Assembly (NCBI GenBank): GCA_964006375.1
Contig: OZ023263.1
Span: 131,220,954 to 131,284,953 of the forward strand
DNA length: 64,000 nucleotides
From: Tillus elongatus
Taxonomy: Eukaryota > Arthropoda > Insecta > Coleoptera > Cleridae
Direction: 5' to 3'
A program made the translations under genes and the position numbers. Within the stretch, counting starts at the first letter, position 1. Each line of letters opens with the position of its first letter. Under the pieces are notes generated by a model. The model ran no database searches and was not told where the DNA came from. It was given only the letters and a program-made list of their open reading frames with translations. Below are positions 35,847 to 51,263 of the stretch, one piece after another.

Positions 35847-38800
35847 TTCTATAAAAACTATCACAATTCTAAAACTATTGCAGATATCGAGTTACAGATT
35901 ATTTGATTTTTATCCATTAACGTCCCTTCATATTATATATGAGTTATATCGAATTTGGCGGACTTTCATTTTTTACAACTTTTCCATACTATGTCGTGTT
36001 CTTTTTTGAGCCAAAATTTTGTTGGTCTGAGATTAAGCTCAAATTGTGTCCGCCCATACTTTAAACTTAGTTAAATGTCGGAGTAAAATCAGTTCTTATG
36101 TAACTCAAGAATTTTTCAATTTAGAGAGGTTTGAAGACTGTTCGAAAAAAACAAAAATAATTTTCTATAAAAACTATCACAATTCTAAAACTATTGCAGA
36201 TATCGAGTTATAGATTATTTGATTTGTATCCATTAACGTCCCTTCATATTATATGAGTTTTATCGAATTCGGCGGACTTTCATTTTTTCGCAATTTTTCC
36301 ATACTATGTCGTGTTCTTTTTTGAGCCAAAATTTGTTTGGTCTGAGATTAAGCTCAAATTGTGTCCGCCCATACTTTAAACTTAGTTAAATGTCGGAGTA
36401 AAATCAGTTCTTATGTAACTCAAGAATTTTTCAATTTAGAGAGGTTTGAAGACTGTTCGAAAAAAACAAAAATAATTTTTTACAAAAACTATCACAATTC
36501 TAAATCTATTGCGGATATCAAGTTACAGATTATTTGATTTTTATCCATTAACGTTACTTCATATTATATATGAGTTTTATCGAATATGGCGGACTTTCAT
36601 TTTTTCGCAATTTTTTCGTGATCTTTTTTGAACCAAAATTTTTTTGGTCTGAGATTAACCTCAAATTGTGTCCGCCTAGACTTTAAACTTAGTTAAATGT
36701 CGGAGTCAAATCAGTTCTTATGTAGCTCAAGAATTTTTCAATTTAGAGAGGTTTGAAAACTGTTCCAAAAAAACAAAAATTATTTTCTATAAAAACTATC
36801 ACAATTCTAAAACTATTGCAGATATCGAGTTACAGATTATTTGATTTTTATCCATTAACGTCCCTTCATATTATATATGAGTTTTATCGAATTCGGCGGA
36901 CTTTCATTTTTTCGGAATTTTTCCATATTTAAGTCGTGTTCTTTTTTTGAGCCAAAATTTTTTTGGTCTGAGATTAAGCACAAATTGTGTCCGCCCATAC
37001 TTTAAACTAGTTAAATGTCGGAGTAAAATCAGTTCTTATGTAACTCAAGAATTTTTCAATTTAGAGAGGTTTGAAGACTTCGAAAAAAACAAAAATAATT
37101 TTTTACAAAAACTATCACAATTCTAAAACTATTGCAGATATCGAGTTACAGATTATTTGATTTGTATCCATTAACGTCCCTTCATATTATATGAGTTTTA
37201 TCGAATTCGGCGGACTTTCATTTTTTCGCAATTTTTCCATACTATGTCGTGTTCTTTTTTGAGCCAAAATTTTTTTGGTCTGAGATTAAGCTCAAATTGT
37301 GTCCGCCTATATTTTAAATCTAGTTAAATGTCGGAGTAAAATCAGTTCTTATGTAACTCAAGAATTTTTCAATTTAGAGAGGTTTGAAGACTGTTCCAAA
37401 AAAACTAAAGTATTTTTTTACAAAAACTATCACAATTCTAAAACTATTGCGGATATCGAGTTACAGATTATTTGATTTTTATCCATTAACGTTACTTCAT
37501 ATTATATATGAGTTTTATCGAATATGGCGGACTTTCATTTAATTTTGGTCTGAGATTAAGCTCAAATTGTGTTTGAACGTACTTTAAACTTAGTTAAATG
37601 TCGGAATAAAATCAGTTCTTATGTAGCTCAAGAATTTTTCAATTTAGAGAGGTTTGAAGACTGTCCCAAAAAACTAAAATAATTTTCTACAAAAACTATC
37701 ACAATTCTAAAACTATTGCGGATATCGAGTTACAGATTATTTGATTTTTATCCATTAACGTTACTTCATATTATATATGAGTTTTATCGAATATGGCGGA
37801 CTTTCATTTTTTCGCAATTTTTCCATACTATGTCGTGTTCTTTTTGGAGCCAAAATTTTTTTGGTTTGAGATTAAGCTTAAATTGTGTTTGCACATACTT
37901 TAAACTTAGTTAAATGTCGGAATAAAATCAGTTCTTATGTAACTCAAGAATTTTTCCATTTAGAGAGGTTTGAAGACTGTTCGAAAAAAACAAAAATAAT
38001 TTTTTACAAAAACTATCACAATTCTAAATCTATTGCGGATATCGAGTTACAGATTATTTGATTTTTATCCATTAACGTTACTTCATATTATATATGAGTT
38101 TTATCGAATATGGCGGACTTTAATTTTTTCGCAATTTTTCAATACTATAAGTCGTGTTCTTTTTTGGGCCAAAATTTTTTTGGTCTGAGATTAGGCTCAA
38201 ATTGTGTCCGCCTAGACTTTAAACTTAGTTAAATGTCGGAGTACAATCAGTTCTTATGTAACTCAAGAATTTCTCAATTTAGAGAGGTTTGAAGACTGTC
38301 CCAAAAAACTAAAATAATTTTCTACAAAAACTATCACAATTCTAAAACTATTGCGGATATCGAGTTACAGGTTATTTGATTTTTATCGATTAACGTTACT
38401 TCATATTATATATGAGTTTTATCGAAGATGGCGGACTTTCATTTTTTCGCAATTTTTCCATACTATAGTCGTTTTCTTTTTTGAGCCAAAATTTTTTTGG
38501 TCTGAGATTAAGCTCAAATTGTGTTTGCACATACTTTAACTTAGTTAAATGTCGGAATAAAATCAGTTCTTATGTAGCTCAAGAATTTTTCAATTTAGAG
38601 AGGTTTGAAGACTGTCCCAAAAAACTAAAATAAATTTCTACAAAAACTATCACAATTCTGAAACTATTGCCGATATCGAGTTACAGATTATTTGATTTTT
38701 ATCCATTAACGTTACTTCATATTATATATGAGTTTTATCGAATATGGCGGACTTTCATTTTTTCGCAATTTTTCCATACTATGGAGTCGTGTTCTTTTTT

Positions 38801-40873
38801 GAGCCAAAATTTTTTTGGTTTGAGATTAAGCTCAAATTGTGTTTGCACATACTTTAAACTTAGTTAAATGTCGGAATAAAATCAGTTCTTATGTAGCTCA
38901 AGAATTTTTCAATTTAGAGAGGTTTGAAAACTGTTCCAAAAAAACAAAAATAATTTTCTATCTATCACAATTCTAAAACTATTGCAGATATCGAGTTACA
39001 GATTATTTGATTTTTATCCATTAAAGTCCCTTCACATTATATATGAGTTTTATCGAATTCGGCGGACTTTAATTTTTTCGCAATTTTCCATAAGTCGTGT
39101 TCTTTTTTGAGCCAAAATTTTTTTGGTCTGAGATTAAGCTCAAATTGTGTCCGCCCATACTTTAAACTTAGTTAAATGTCGGAGTAAAATCAGTTCTTAT
39201 GTAACTCAATAATTTTTCAATTTAGAGAGGTTTGAAGACTGTTCGAAAAAAACAAAAATAATTTTTTACAAAAACTATCACAATTCTAAAACTATTGCAG
39301 ATATCGAGTTGCAGATTATTTGATTTTTATCCATTAACGTCCCTTCATATTATATATGAGTTTTATCGAATTTGGCGGACTTTCATTTTTTCGCAATTTT
39401 TCCATACGTGTCGTGTCCTTTTTTGAGCCAAATTTTTTTTGGTCTGAGATTAAGCTCAAATTGTGTCCGCCTAGACTTTAAACTTAGTTAAATGTCGGAG
39501 TAAAATCAGTTCTTATGTAACTCAAGAATTTTTAAATTTAGAGAGGTTTGAAAACTGTTCCAAAAAAACAAAAATAATTTTCTATAGAAACTATCAAAAT
39601 TCTAAAACTATTGCAGATATCGAGTTACAGATTATTTGATTTTTATCCATTAACGTTCCTTCATATTATATATGAGTTTTATCGAATTCGGCGGACTTTA
39701 ATTTTTTCGCAATTTTCCATAAGTCGTGTTCTTTTTTGAGCCAAAATTTTTTTGGTCTGAGATTAAGCTCAAATTGTGTCCGCCCATACTTTAAACTAAG
39801 TTAAATGTCGGAGTAAAATCAGTTCTTATGTAACTCAAGAATTTTTCAATTTAGAGGTTTGAAGACTGTTCGAAAAAAACAAAAATAATTTTTTACAAAA
39901 ACTATCACAATTCTAAAACTAGTGCCGATATCGAGTTACAGATTATTTGATTTTTATCCATTAACGTCCCTTCATATTATATAGGAGTTTTATCGAATTT
40001 GGCGGACTTTCATTTTTTCGCAATTTTTCCATACAATATAAGTCGTGTTCTTTTTTGAGCCAAATTTTTTTTGGTCTGAGATTAAGCTCAAATTGTGTCC
40101 GCCTAGACTTTAAACTTAGTTAAATGTCGGAGTAAAATCAGTTCTTATGTAACTCAAGAATTTTTCAATTTAGAGAGGTTTGAAGACTGTTCGAAAAAAA
40201 CAAAAATATTTTTTTACAAAAACTATCACAATTCTAAAACTATTGCAGATATCGAGTTGCAGATTATTTAATTTTTATCCATTAACGTCCCTTCATATTA
40301 TATATGAGTTTTATCGAATTTGGCGGACTTTCATTTTTTCGCAATTTTTCCATACATGTCGTGTTCTTTTTTGAGCCAAATTTTTTGTGGTCTGAGATTA
40401 AGCTCAAATTGTGTTTGCACATACTTTAAATCTAGTTAAATGTCGGAATAAAATCAGTTCTTATGTAGCTCAAGAATTTTTCAATTTAGAGAGATTTGAA
40501 AACTGTTCCAAAAAAACAAAAATAATTTTCTATAAAAACTATCACAATTCTAAAACTATTGCAGATATCGAGTTACAGATTGTTTGATTTTCATCCATTA
40601 AAGTCCCTTCATATTATATATGAGTTTTATCGAATTCGGCGGACTTTCATTTTTTCGCAATTTTTCCATCGTGTTCTTTTTTGAGCCAAAATTTTTTTGG
40701 TCTGAGATTAAGCTCAAATTGTGTTTGTACATACTTTAAACTTAGTTAAATGTCGGAATAAAATAAGTTCTTGTGTAGCTCAAGAATTTTTCAATTTAGA
40801 GAGGTTTGAAAACTGTTCCAAAAAAACAAAAATAATTTTCTACAAAAACTATCACAATTCTAAAACTATTGCC

Positions 40874-41106
40874 GATATCGAGTTACCGATTTTTCCATAA
40901 GTCGTGTTCTTTTTTGAGCCAAAATTTTTTTGGTCTGAGATTAAGCTCAAATTGTGTCCGCCCATACTTTAAACTTAGTTAAATGTTGGAGTAAAATCAG
41001 TTCTTATGTAACTCAAGAATTTTTCAATTTAGAGAGGTTTGAAGACTGTTCGAAAAAAACAAAAATAATTTTTTACAAAAACTATCACAATTCTAAAACT
41101 ATTGCA
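40874..41106 (+). repeat. 233 bp deleted monomer (HOR5 copy)
   Basis: It has the same GAGTTACCGATTTTTCC junction and the same 233 bp length as the unit at 27256. It is followed directly by the run of 314 bp units, as in HOR3 and HOR6. Confidence 0.85.
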
Positions 41107-42048
41107 GATGTCGAGTTACAGATTATTTGATTTTTATCCATTAACGTCCCTTCATATTATATGAGTTTTATCGAATTTGGCGGACTTTCATTTTTTCGCA
41201 ATTTTTCCATATAAGTCGTGTTCTTTTTTGGGCCAAATTTTTTTTGGTCTGAGACTAGGCTCAAATTGTGTCCGCCTAGACTTTAAACTTAGTTAAATGT
41301 CGGAGTAAAATCAGTTCTTATGTAACTCATGAATTTTTCAATTTAGAGAGGTTTGAAGACTGTTCGAAAAAAACAAAAATAATTTTTTACAAAAACTATC
41401 ACAATTCTAAAACTATTGCAGATATCGAGTTACAGATTATTTGATTTTTATCCATTAACGTCCCTTCATATTATATGAGTTTTATCGAATTTGGCGGACT
41501 TTCATTTTTTCGCAATTTTTCCATATAAGTCGTGTTCTTTTTTGGGCCAAATTTTTTTTGGTCTGAGACTAGGCTCAAATTGTGTCCGCCTAGACTTTAA
41601 ACTTAGTTAAATGTCGGAGTAAAATCAGTTCTTATGTAACTCATGAATTTTTCAATTTAGAGAGGTTTGAAGACTGTTCGAAAAAAACAAAAATAATTTT
41701 TTACAAAAACTATCACAATTCTAAAACTATTGCAGATATCGAGTTACAGATTATTTGATTTTTATCCATTAACGTCCCTTCATATTATATGAGTTTTATC
41801 GAATTTGGCGGACTTTCATTTTTTCGCAATTTTTCCATATAAGTCGTGTTCTTTTTTGGGCCAAATTTTTTTTGGTCTGAGACTAGGCTCAAATTGTGTC
41901 CGCCTAGACTTTAAACTTTGTTAAATGTCGGAGTAAAATCAGTTCTTATGTAACTCAAGAATTTTTCAATTTAGAGAGGTTTGAAGACTGTTCGAAAAAA
42001 ACAAAAATAATTTTTTACAGAAACTATCACAATTCTAAAACTATTGCA
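41107..42048 (+). repeat. Three near-identical 314 bp units (HOR5)
   Basis: Three consecutive units have exactly 314 bp spacing of CCATATAAGTCG (41209, 41523, 41837). The first unit has GATGTC in place of GATATC, a change shared with the first unit of the HOR6 run. This is a local single-monomer expansion inside a HOR. Confidence 0.87.
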
Positions 42049-44830
42049 GATATCGAGTTGCAGATTATTTGATCTTTATCCATTAACGTCCCTTCATATT
42101 ATATATGAGTTTTATCGAATTTGGCGGACTTTCATTTTTTCGCAATTTTTCCATAAGTCGTGTTCTTTTTTGAGCCAAAATTTTTTTGGTCTGAGATTAA
42201 GCTCAAATTGTGTCCGCCCATACTTTAAACTTAGTTAAATGTCGGAGTAAAATCAGTTCTTATGTAACTCAAGAATTTTTCAATTTAGAGAGGTTTGAAG
42301 ACTGTTCGAAAAAAACAAAAATATTTATTTACAAAAACTATCACAATTCTAAAACTATTGCAGATATCGAGTTGCAGATTATTTGATTTTTATCCATTAA
42401 CGTCCCTTCATATTATATATGAGTTTTATCGAATTTGGCGGACTTTCATTTTTTCGCAATTTTTCCATACTATATGTCGTGTTCTTTTTTGAGCCAAATT
42501 TTTTTTGGTCTGAGATTAAGCTCAAATTGTGTTTGCACATACTTTAAATCTAGTTAAATGTCGGAGTAAAATCAGTTTTTATGGTACTCAAAAATTTTTC
42601 AATTTAGAGAGGTTTGAAAGCTGTTCGAAAAAAAAATAATTTTTTACAAAAACCATCACAATTCTAAAACTATTGCCGATATCGAGTTACAAGTTATTTG
42701 ATTTTTATCCAATAACGTTACTTCATATTATATATGAGTTTTATCGAATATGGCGGACTTTCATTTTTTCGCAATTTTTTTGAGCCAAAATTTTTTCGGT
42801 CTGAGATTAAGCTCAAATTGTGTCCGCCTAGACTTTAAACTTAGTTAAATGTCGGAGTAAAATCAGTTCTTATGGTACTCAAAAATTTTTCAATTTAGAG
42901 AGGTTTGAAGGCTGTTCGAAAAAAACAAAAATATTTTTTTACAAAAACTATCACAATTCTAAAACTATTGCCGATATCGAGTTACAAGTTATTTGATTTT
43001 TATCCATTAACGTCACTTCATATTATATATGAGTTTTATCGAATATGGCGGACTTTCATTTAATTTTAGTCTGAGATTAAGCTCAAATTGTGTTTGCACA
43101 TACTTTAAACTTAGTTAAATGTCGGAGTAAAAGCAGTTCTTATGTAACTCAAGAATTTTTCAATTTAGAGAGGTTTGAAGGCTGTTCGAAAAAAACAAAA
43201 ATATTTTTTTACAAAAACTATCACAATTCTAAATCTATTGCGGATATCGAGTTACAGATTATTTGATTTTTATCCAATAACGTTACTTCATATTATATAT
43301 GAGTTTTATCGAATATGGCGGACTTTCATTTTTTCGCAATTTTTCCATACTATAAGTCGTGTTCTTTTTTGAGCCCAAATTTTTTTGGTGTGAGATTAAG
43401 CTCAAATTGTGTCCGCCTATACTTTAAACTTAGTTAAATGTCGGAGTAAAATCAGTTCTTATGTAACTCAAGAATTTTTAAATTTAGAGAGGTTTGAAAA
43501 CTGTTCCAAAAAAACAAAAATAATTTTCTATAAAAACTATCACAATTCTAAAACTATTGCGGATATCGAGTTACAGATTATTTGATTTTTATCCATTAAC
43601 GTTACTTCATATTATATGAGTTTTATCGAATATGGCGGACTTTCATTTTTTCGCAATTTTTCCATACTGTGTTCTTTTTTGGGCCAAAATTTTTTTGGTC
43701 TGAGATTAATCTCAAATTGTGTCCGCCTAGACTTTAAACTTAGTTAAATGTCGGAGTAAAATCAGTTCTTATGTAACTCAAAATTTTTCAATTTAGAGAG
43801 GTTTGAAGACTGTCCTAAAAAACTAAAATAATTTTCTACAAAAACTATCACAATTCTAAAACTATTGCCGATATCGAGTTACAGGTTATTTGATTTTTAT
43901 CCATTAACGTTACATCATATTATATATGAGTTTTATCGAATATGGCGGACTTTCATTTCATTTTAGTCTGAGATTAAGCTCAAATTGTGTTTGCACATAC
44001 TTTAAACTTAGTTAAATGGCGAAATAAAATCAGTTCTTATGTAGCTCAAGAATTTTTCAATTTAGAGAGGTTTGAAGACTGTCCAAAAAAACTAAAATAA
44101 TTTTCTACAAAAACTATCACAATTCTAAAACTATTGCAGATATCGAGTTGCAGATTATTTGATTTTTATCCATTAACGTCCCTTCATATTATATATGAGT
44201 TTTATCGAATTTGGCGGACTTTCATTTTTTCGCAATTTTTCCATACTATGTCGTGTTTTTTTGAGCCAAAATTTTTTTGGTCTGAGATTAAGCTCAAATT
44301 GTGTTTGCACATACTTTAAACTTAGTTAAATGTCGGAATAAAATCAGTTCTTATGTAGCTCAAGAATTTTTCAATTTAGAGAGGTTTGAAGACTGTCCCA
44401 AAAAACTAAAATAATTTTCTACAAAAACTATCACAATTCTAAAACTATTGCCGATATCGAGTTACAGATTATTTGATTTTTATCCATTAACGTTACTTCA
44501 AATTATATATGAGTTTTATCGAATATGGCGGACTTTCATTTAATTTTGATCTGAGATTGAGCTCAAATTGTGTTTGCACATACTTTAAACTTAGTTAAAT
44601 GTCGGAATAAAATCAGTTCTTATGTAGATCAAGAATTTTTCAATTTAGAGAGGTTTGAAGACTGTCCAAAAAAACTAAAATAATTTTCTACAAAAACTAT
44701 CACAATTCTAAAACTATTGCGGATATCGAGTTACAGATTATTTGATTTTTATCCATTAACGTTACTTCATATTATATATGAGTTTTATCGAATATGGCGA
44801 ACTTTCATTTTTTAGCAATTTTTCCATACT

Positions 44831-45198
44831 ACATGAACAGCTGTTTATCGGCGTACGAAAGATTCAAGGTGAATGACATCGCTTTGTTGTACGATCAATA
44901 CGCACCCCGACTAACGTGGAAGATGGTGCGAATTAGCCAAGTTTACCATGGTAGAGATGGAAGAACTCGAGCCTGCGAGGTCCAACTTCCCAGTGGAACA
45001 TTACTTCGAAGGCCTATACAGTTGCTATATCCATTAGAACTTCCTACCGTCCCCCCCCGAGGATGTAGAAAATATATTAAAGGTCCCTGGTTCGTTCATA
45101 ATTGTCTATTGGAAATATTGGCTCCAGCGTTATATTTTCACAATGCGTTACACTTAAATTGGTAGTAAAGGGCTCGAGTTCACTTAAAAACATATCTA
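44831..45198 (+). mobile_element. BEL/Pao retrotransposon fragment, copy 5
   Basis: This copy has an eight-C run as in copy 2, but the left junction of copies 3, 4 and 6 (CCATACTACATG). The open frame from the satellite ATG at 44794 is 123 residues and ends at 45165. The combination of the copy 2 C-run with the copy 3 junction means either that the C-run slipped more than once or that recombination separated the two markers. Confidence 0.84.
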
Positions 45199-48100
45199 AA
45201 GTCGTGTTCTTTTTTGAGACAAAATTTTTTTGGTCTGAGATTAAGTTCAAATTTTGTTTGCACATACTTTAAACTTAGTTAAATGTCGGAATAAAATCAG
45301 TTCTTATGTAGCTCAAGAATTTTTCAATTTAGAGAGGTTTGAAAACTGTTCCAAAAAAACAAAAATAATTTTCTATAAAAACTATCACAATTCTAAAACT
45401 ATTGCAGATATCGAGTTACAGATTATTTGATTTTTATCCATTAACGTCCCTTCATATTATATATGAGATATCGAATTTGGCGGACTTTCATTTTTTGCAA
45501 CTTTTCCATACTTTGTCGTTTTCTTTTTTGAGCCAAAATTTTTTTGGTCTGAGATTAAGCTCAAATTGTGTCCGCCCATACTTTAAACTTAGTTAAATGT
45601 CGGAGTAAAATCAGTTCTTATGTAACTCAAGAATTTTTCAATTTAGAGAGGTTTGAAGACTGTTCGAAAAAAACAAAAATAATTTTCTATAAAAACTATC
45701 ACAATTCTAAAACTATTGCAGATATCGAGTTACAGATTATTTGATTTGTATCCATTAACGTCCCTTCATATTATATGAGTTTTATAGAATTCGGCGGACT
45801 TTCATTTTTTCGCAATTTTTCCATACTATGTCGTGTTCTTTTTTGAGCCAAAATTTGTTTGCTCTGAGATTAAGCTCAAATTGTGTCCGCCCATACTTTA
45901 AACTTAGTTAAATGTCGGAGTAAAATCAGTTCTTATGTAACTCAAGAATTTTTCAATTTAGAGAGGTTTGAAGACTGTTCGAAAAAAACAAAAATAATTT
46001 TTTACAAAAACTATCACAATTCTAAATCTATTGCGGATATCAAGTTACAGATTATTTGATTTTTATCCATTAACGTTACTTCATATTATATATGAGTTTT
46101 ATCGAATATGGCGGACTTTCATTTTTTCGCAATTTTTTCGTGTTCTTTTTTGAACCAAAATTTTTTTGGTCTGAGATTAACCTCAAATTGTGTCCGCCTA
46201 GACTTTAAACTTAGTTAAATGTCGGAGTCAAATCAGTTCTTATGTAGCTCAAGAATTTTTCAATTTAGAGAGGTTTGAAAACTGTTCCAAAAAAACAAAA
46301 ATTATTTTCTATAAAAACTATCACAATTCTAAAACTATTGCAGATATCGAGTTACAGATTATTTGATTTTTATCCATTAACGTCCCTTCATATTATATAT
46401 GAGTTTTATCGAATTCGGCGGACTTTCATTTTTTCGGAATTTTTCCATATTTAAGTCGTGTTCTTTTTTGAGCCAAAATTTTTTTGGTCTGAGATTAAGC
46501 ACAAATTGTGTCCGCCCATACTTTAAACTAGTTAAATGTCGGAGTAAAATCAGTTATTATGTAACTCAAGAATTTTTCAATTTAGAGAGGTTTGAAGACT
46601 TCGAAAAAAACAAAAATAATTTTTTACAAAAACTATCACAATTCTAAAACTATTGCAGATATCGAGTTACAGATTATTTGATTTGTATCCATTAACGTCC
46701 CTTCATATTATATGAGTTTTATCGAATTCGGCGGACTTTCATTTTTTCGCAATTTTTCCATACTATGTCGTGTTCTTTTTTGAGCCAAAATTTTTTTGGT
46801 CTGAGATTAAGCTCAAATTGTGTCCGCCTATATTTTAAATCTAGTTAAATGTCGGAGTAAAATCAGTTCTTATGTAACTCAAGAATTTTTCAATTTAGAG
46901 AGGTTTGAAAACTGTTCCAAAAAAACAAAAATATTTTTTTACAAAAACTATCACAATTCTAAAACTATTGCGGATATCGAGTTACAGATTATTTGATTTT
47001 TATCCATTAACGTTACTTCATATTATATATGAGTTTTATCGAATATGGCGGACTTTCATTTAATTTTGGTCTGAGATTAAGCTCAAATTGTGTTTGAACG
47101 TACTTTAAACTTAGTTAAATGTCGGAATAAAATCAGTTCTTATGTAGCTCAAGAATTTTTCAATTTAGAGAGGTTTGAAGACTGTCCCAAAAAACTAAAA
47201 TAATTTTCTACAAAAACTATCACAATTCTAAAACTATTGCGGATATCGAGTTACAGATTATTTGATTTTTATCCATTAACGTTACTTCATATTATATATG
47301 AGTTTTATCGAATATGGCGGACTTTCATTTTTTCGCAATTTTTCCATACTATGTCGTGTTCTTTTTTGAGCCAAAATTTTTTTGGTTTGAGATTAAGCTT
47401 AAATTGTGTTTGCACATACTTTAAACTTAGTTAAATGTCGGAATAAAATCAGTTCTTATGTAACTCAAGAATTTTTCCATTTAGAGAGGTTTGAAGACTG
47501 TTCGAAAAAAACAAAAATAATTTTTTACAAAAACTATCACAATTCTAAATCTATTGCGGATATCGAGTTACAGATTATTTGATTTTTATCCATTAACGTT
47601 ACTTCATATTATATATGAGTTTTATCGAATATGGTGGACTTTCATTTTTTCGCAATTTTTCCATTTCGTGTTCTTTTTGGAGCCAAAATTTTTTTGGTTT
47701 GAGATTAAGCTTAAATTGTGTTTGCACATACTTTAAACTTAGTTAAATGTCGGAATAAAATCAGTTCTTATGTAACTCAAGAATTTTTCCATTTAGAGAG
47801 GTTTGAAGACTGTTCGAAAAAAACAAAAATAAATTTTTACAAAAACTATCACAATTCTAAATCTATTGCGGATATCGAGTTACAGATTATTTGATTTTTA
47901 TCCATTAACGTTACTTCATATTATATATGAGTTTTATCGAATATGGCGGACTTTAATTTTTTCGCAATTTTTCAATACTATAAGTCGTGTTCTTTTTTGG
48001 GCCAAAATTTTTTTGGTCTGAGATTAGGCTCAAATTGTGTCCGCCTAGACTTTAAACTTAGTTAAATGTCGGAGTACAATCAGTTCTTATGTAACTCAAG

Positions 48101-51030
48101 AATTTCTCAATTTAGAGAGGTTTGAAGACTGTCCCAAAAAACTAAAATAATTTTCTACAAAAACTATCACAATTCTAAAACTATTGCGGATATCGAGTTA
48201 CAGGTTATTTGATTTTTATCGATTAACGTTACTTCATATTATATATGAGTTTTATCGAAGATGGCGGACTTTCATTTTTTCGCAATTTTTCCATACTATA
48301 GTCGTGTTCTTTTTTGAGCCAAAATTTTTTTGGTCTGAGATTAAGCTCAAATTGTGTTTGCACATACTTTAACTTAGTTAAATGTCGGAATAAAATCAGT
48401 TCTTATGTAGCTCAAGAATTTTTCAATTTAGAGAGGTTTGAAGACTGTCCCAAAAAACTAAAATAATTTTCTACAAAAACTATCACAATTCTGAAACTAT
48501 TGCCGATATCGAGTTACAGATTATTTGATTTTTATCCATTAACGTTACTTCATATTATATATGAGTTTTATCGAATATGGCGGACTTTCATTTTTTCGCA
48601 ATTTTTCCATACTATGGAGTCGTGTTCTTTTTTGAGCCAAAATTTTTTTGGTTTAAGATTAAGCTCAAATTGTGTTTGCACATACTTTAAACTTAGTTAA
48701 ATGTCGGAATAAAATCAGTTCTTATGTAGCTCAAGAATTTTTCAATTTAGAGAGGTTTGAAAACTGTTCCAAAAAAACAAAAATAATTTTCTATCTATCA
48801 CAATTCTAAAACTATTGCAGATATCGAGTTACAGATTATTTGATTTTTATCCATTAACGTTACTTCATATTATATATGAGTTTTATCGAATATGGCGGAC
48901 TTTCATTTTTTCGCAATTTTTCCATACTATGGAGTCGTGTTCTTTTTTGAGCCAAAATTTTTTTGGTTTGAGATTAAGCTTAAATTGTGTTTGCACATAC
49001 TTTAAACTTAGTTAAATGTCGGAATAAAATCAGTTCTTATGTAACTCAAGAATTTTTCAATTTAGAGAGGTTTGAAAACTGTTCCAAAAAAACAAAAATA
49101 ATTTTTTACAAAAACTATCACAATTCTAAAACTATTGCAGATATCGAGTTGCAGATTATTTGATTTTTATCCATTAACGTCCCTTCATATTATATATGAG
49201 TTTTATCGAATTTGGCGGACTTTCATTTTTTCGCAATTTTTCCATACGTGTCGTGTCCTTTTTTGAGCCAAATTTTTTTTGGTCTAAGATTAAGCTCAAA
49301 TTGTGTCCGCCTAGACTTTAAACTTAGTTAAATGTCGGAGTAAAATCAGTTCTTATGTAACTCAAGAATTTTTAAATTTAGAGAGGTTTGAAAACTGTTC
49401 CAAAAAAACAAAAATAATTTTCTATAGAAACTATCAAAATTCTAAAACTATTGCAGATATCAAGTTATAGATTATTTGATTTTTATCCATTAACGTCCCT
49501 TCATATTATATATGAGTTTTATCGAATTCGGCGGACTTTAATTTTTTCGCAATTTTCCATAAGTCGTGTTCTTTTTTGAGCCAAAATTTTTTTGGTCTGA
49601 GATTAAGCTCAAATTGTGTCCGCCCATACTTTAAACTAAGTTAAATGTCGGAGTAAAATCAGTTCTTATGTAACTCAAGAATTTTTCAATTTAGAGGTTT
49701 GAAGACTGTTCGAAAAAAACAAAAATATTTTTTTACAAAAACTATCACAATTCTAAAACTAGTGCCGATATCGAGTTACAGATTATTTGATTTTTATCCA
49801 TTAACGTCCCTTCATATTATATAGGAGTTTTATCGAATTTGGCGGACTTTCATTTTTTCGCAATTTTTCCATACTATATAAGTCGTGTTCTTTTTTGAGC
49901 CAAATTTTTTTTGGTCTGAGATTAAGCTCAAATTGTGTCCGCCCATACTTTAAACTTAGTTAAATGTCGGAGTAAAATCAGTTCTTATGTAACTCAAGAA
50001 TTTTTCAATTTAGAGGTTTGGAGACTTCGAAAAAAACAAAAATAATTTTTTACAAAAACTATCACAATTCTAAAACTAGTGCTGATATCGAGTTACAGAT
50101 TATTTGATTTTTATCCATTATTGTCCCTTCATATTATATAGGAGTTTTATCGAATTTGGCGGACTTTCATTTTTTCGCAATTTTTCCATACTATATAAGT
50201 CGTGTTCTTTTTTGAGCCAAATTTTTTTTGGTCTGAGATTAAGCTCAAATTGTGTCCGCCTAGACTTTAAACTTAGTTAAATGTCGGAGTAAAATCAGTT
50301 CTTATGTAACTCAAGAATTTTTCAATTTAGAGAGGTTTGAAGACTGTTCGAAAAAAACAAAAATATTTTTTTACAAAAACTATCACAATTCTAAAACTAT
50401 TGCAGATATCGAGTTGCAGATTATTTAATTTTTATCCATTAACGTCCCTTCATATTATATATGAGTTTTATCGAATTTGGCGGACTTTCATTTTTTCGCA
50501 ATTTTTCCATACATGTCGTGTTCTTTTTTGAGCCAAATTTTTTGTGGTCTGAGATTAAGCTCAAATTGTGTTTGCACATACTTTAAATCTAGTTAAATGT
50601 CGGAATAAAATCAGTTCTTATGTAGCTCAAGAATTTTTCAATTTAGAGAGATTTGAAAACTGTTCCAAAAAAACAAAAATAATTTTCTATAAAAACTATC
50701 ACAATTCTAAAACTATTGCAGATATCGAGTTACAGATTGTTTGATTTTCATCCATTAAAGTCCCTTCATATTATATATGAGTTTTATCGAATTCGGCGGA
50801 CTTTCATTTTTTCGCAATTTTTCCATCGTGTTCTTTTTTGAGCCAAAATTTTTTTGGTCTGAGATTAAGCTCAAATTGTGTTTGTACATACTTTAAACTT
50901 AGTTAAATGTCGGAATAAAATAAGTTCTTGTGTAGCTCAAGAATTTTTCAATTTAGAGAGGTTTGAAAACTGTTCCAAAAAAACAAAAATAATTTTCTAC
51001 AAAAACTATCACAATTCTAAAACTATTGCC

Positions 51031-51263
51031 GATATCGAGTTACCGATTTTTCCATAAGTCGTGTTCTTTTTTGAGCGAAAATTTTTTTGGTCTGAGATTA
51101 AGCTCAAATTGTGTCCGCCCATACTTTAAACTTAGTTAAATGTTGGAGTAAAATCAGTTCTTATGTAACTCAAGAATTTTTCAATTTAGAGAGGTTTGAA
51201 GACTGTTCGAAAAAAACAAAAATAATTTTTTACAAAAACTATCACAATTCTAAAACTATTGCA
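51031..51263 (+). repeat. 233 bp deleted monomer (HOR6 copy)
   Basis: It has the same junction and length as at 40874, followed by the 314 bp units. It carries a private change to GAGCGAAAA near 51074. Confidence 0.85.

Larger units (their letters stand above)
35847..45370 (+). repeat. HOR block 5 (9524 bp)
   Basis: This block begins like HOR4, with a TTTTTTACAAC variant in the first unit, and then follows a unit order shared with HOR6. Shared markers are TTGAACCAAAA with ATTAACCTC near 36630, the TATCGAAGATGG unit near 38420, the 233 bp unit at 40874, and the GATGTC variant opening a run of three 314 bp units at 41107-42048. It ends with insert copy 5 (44833-45198). By length it has about 29 monomers. 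Confidence 0.88.
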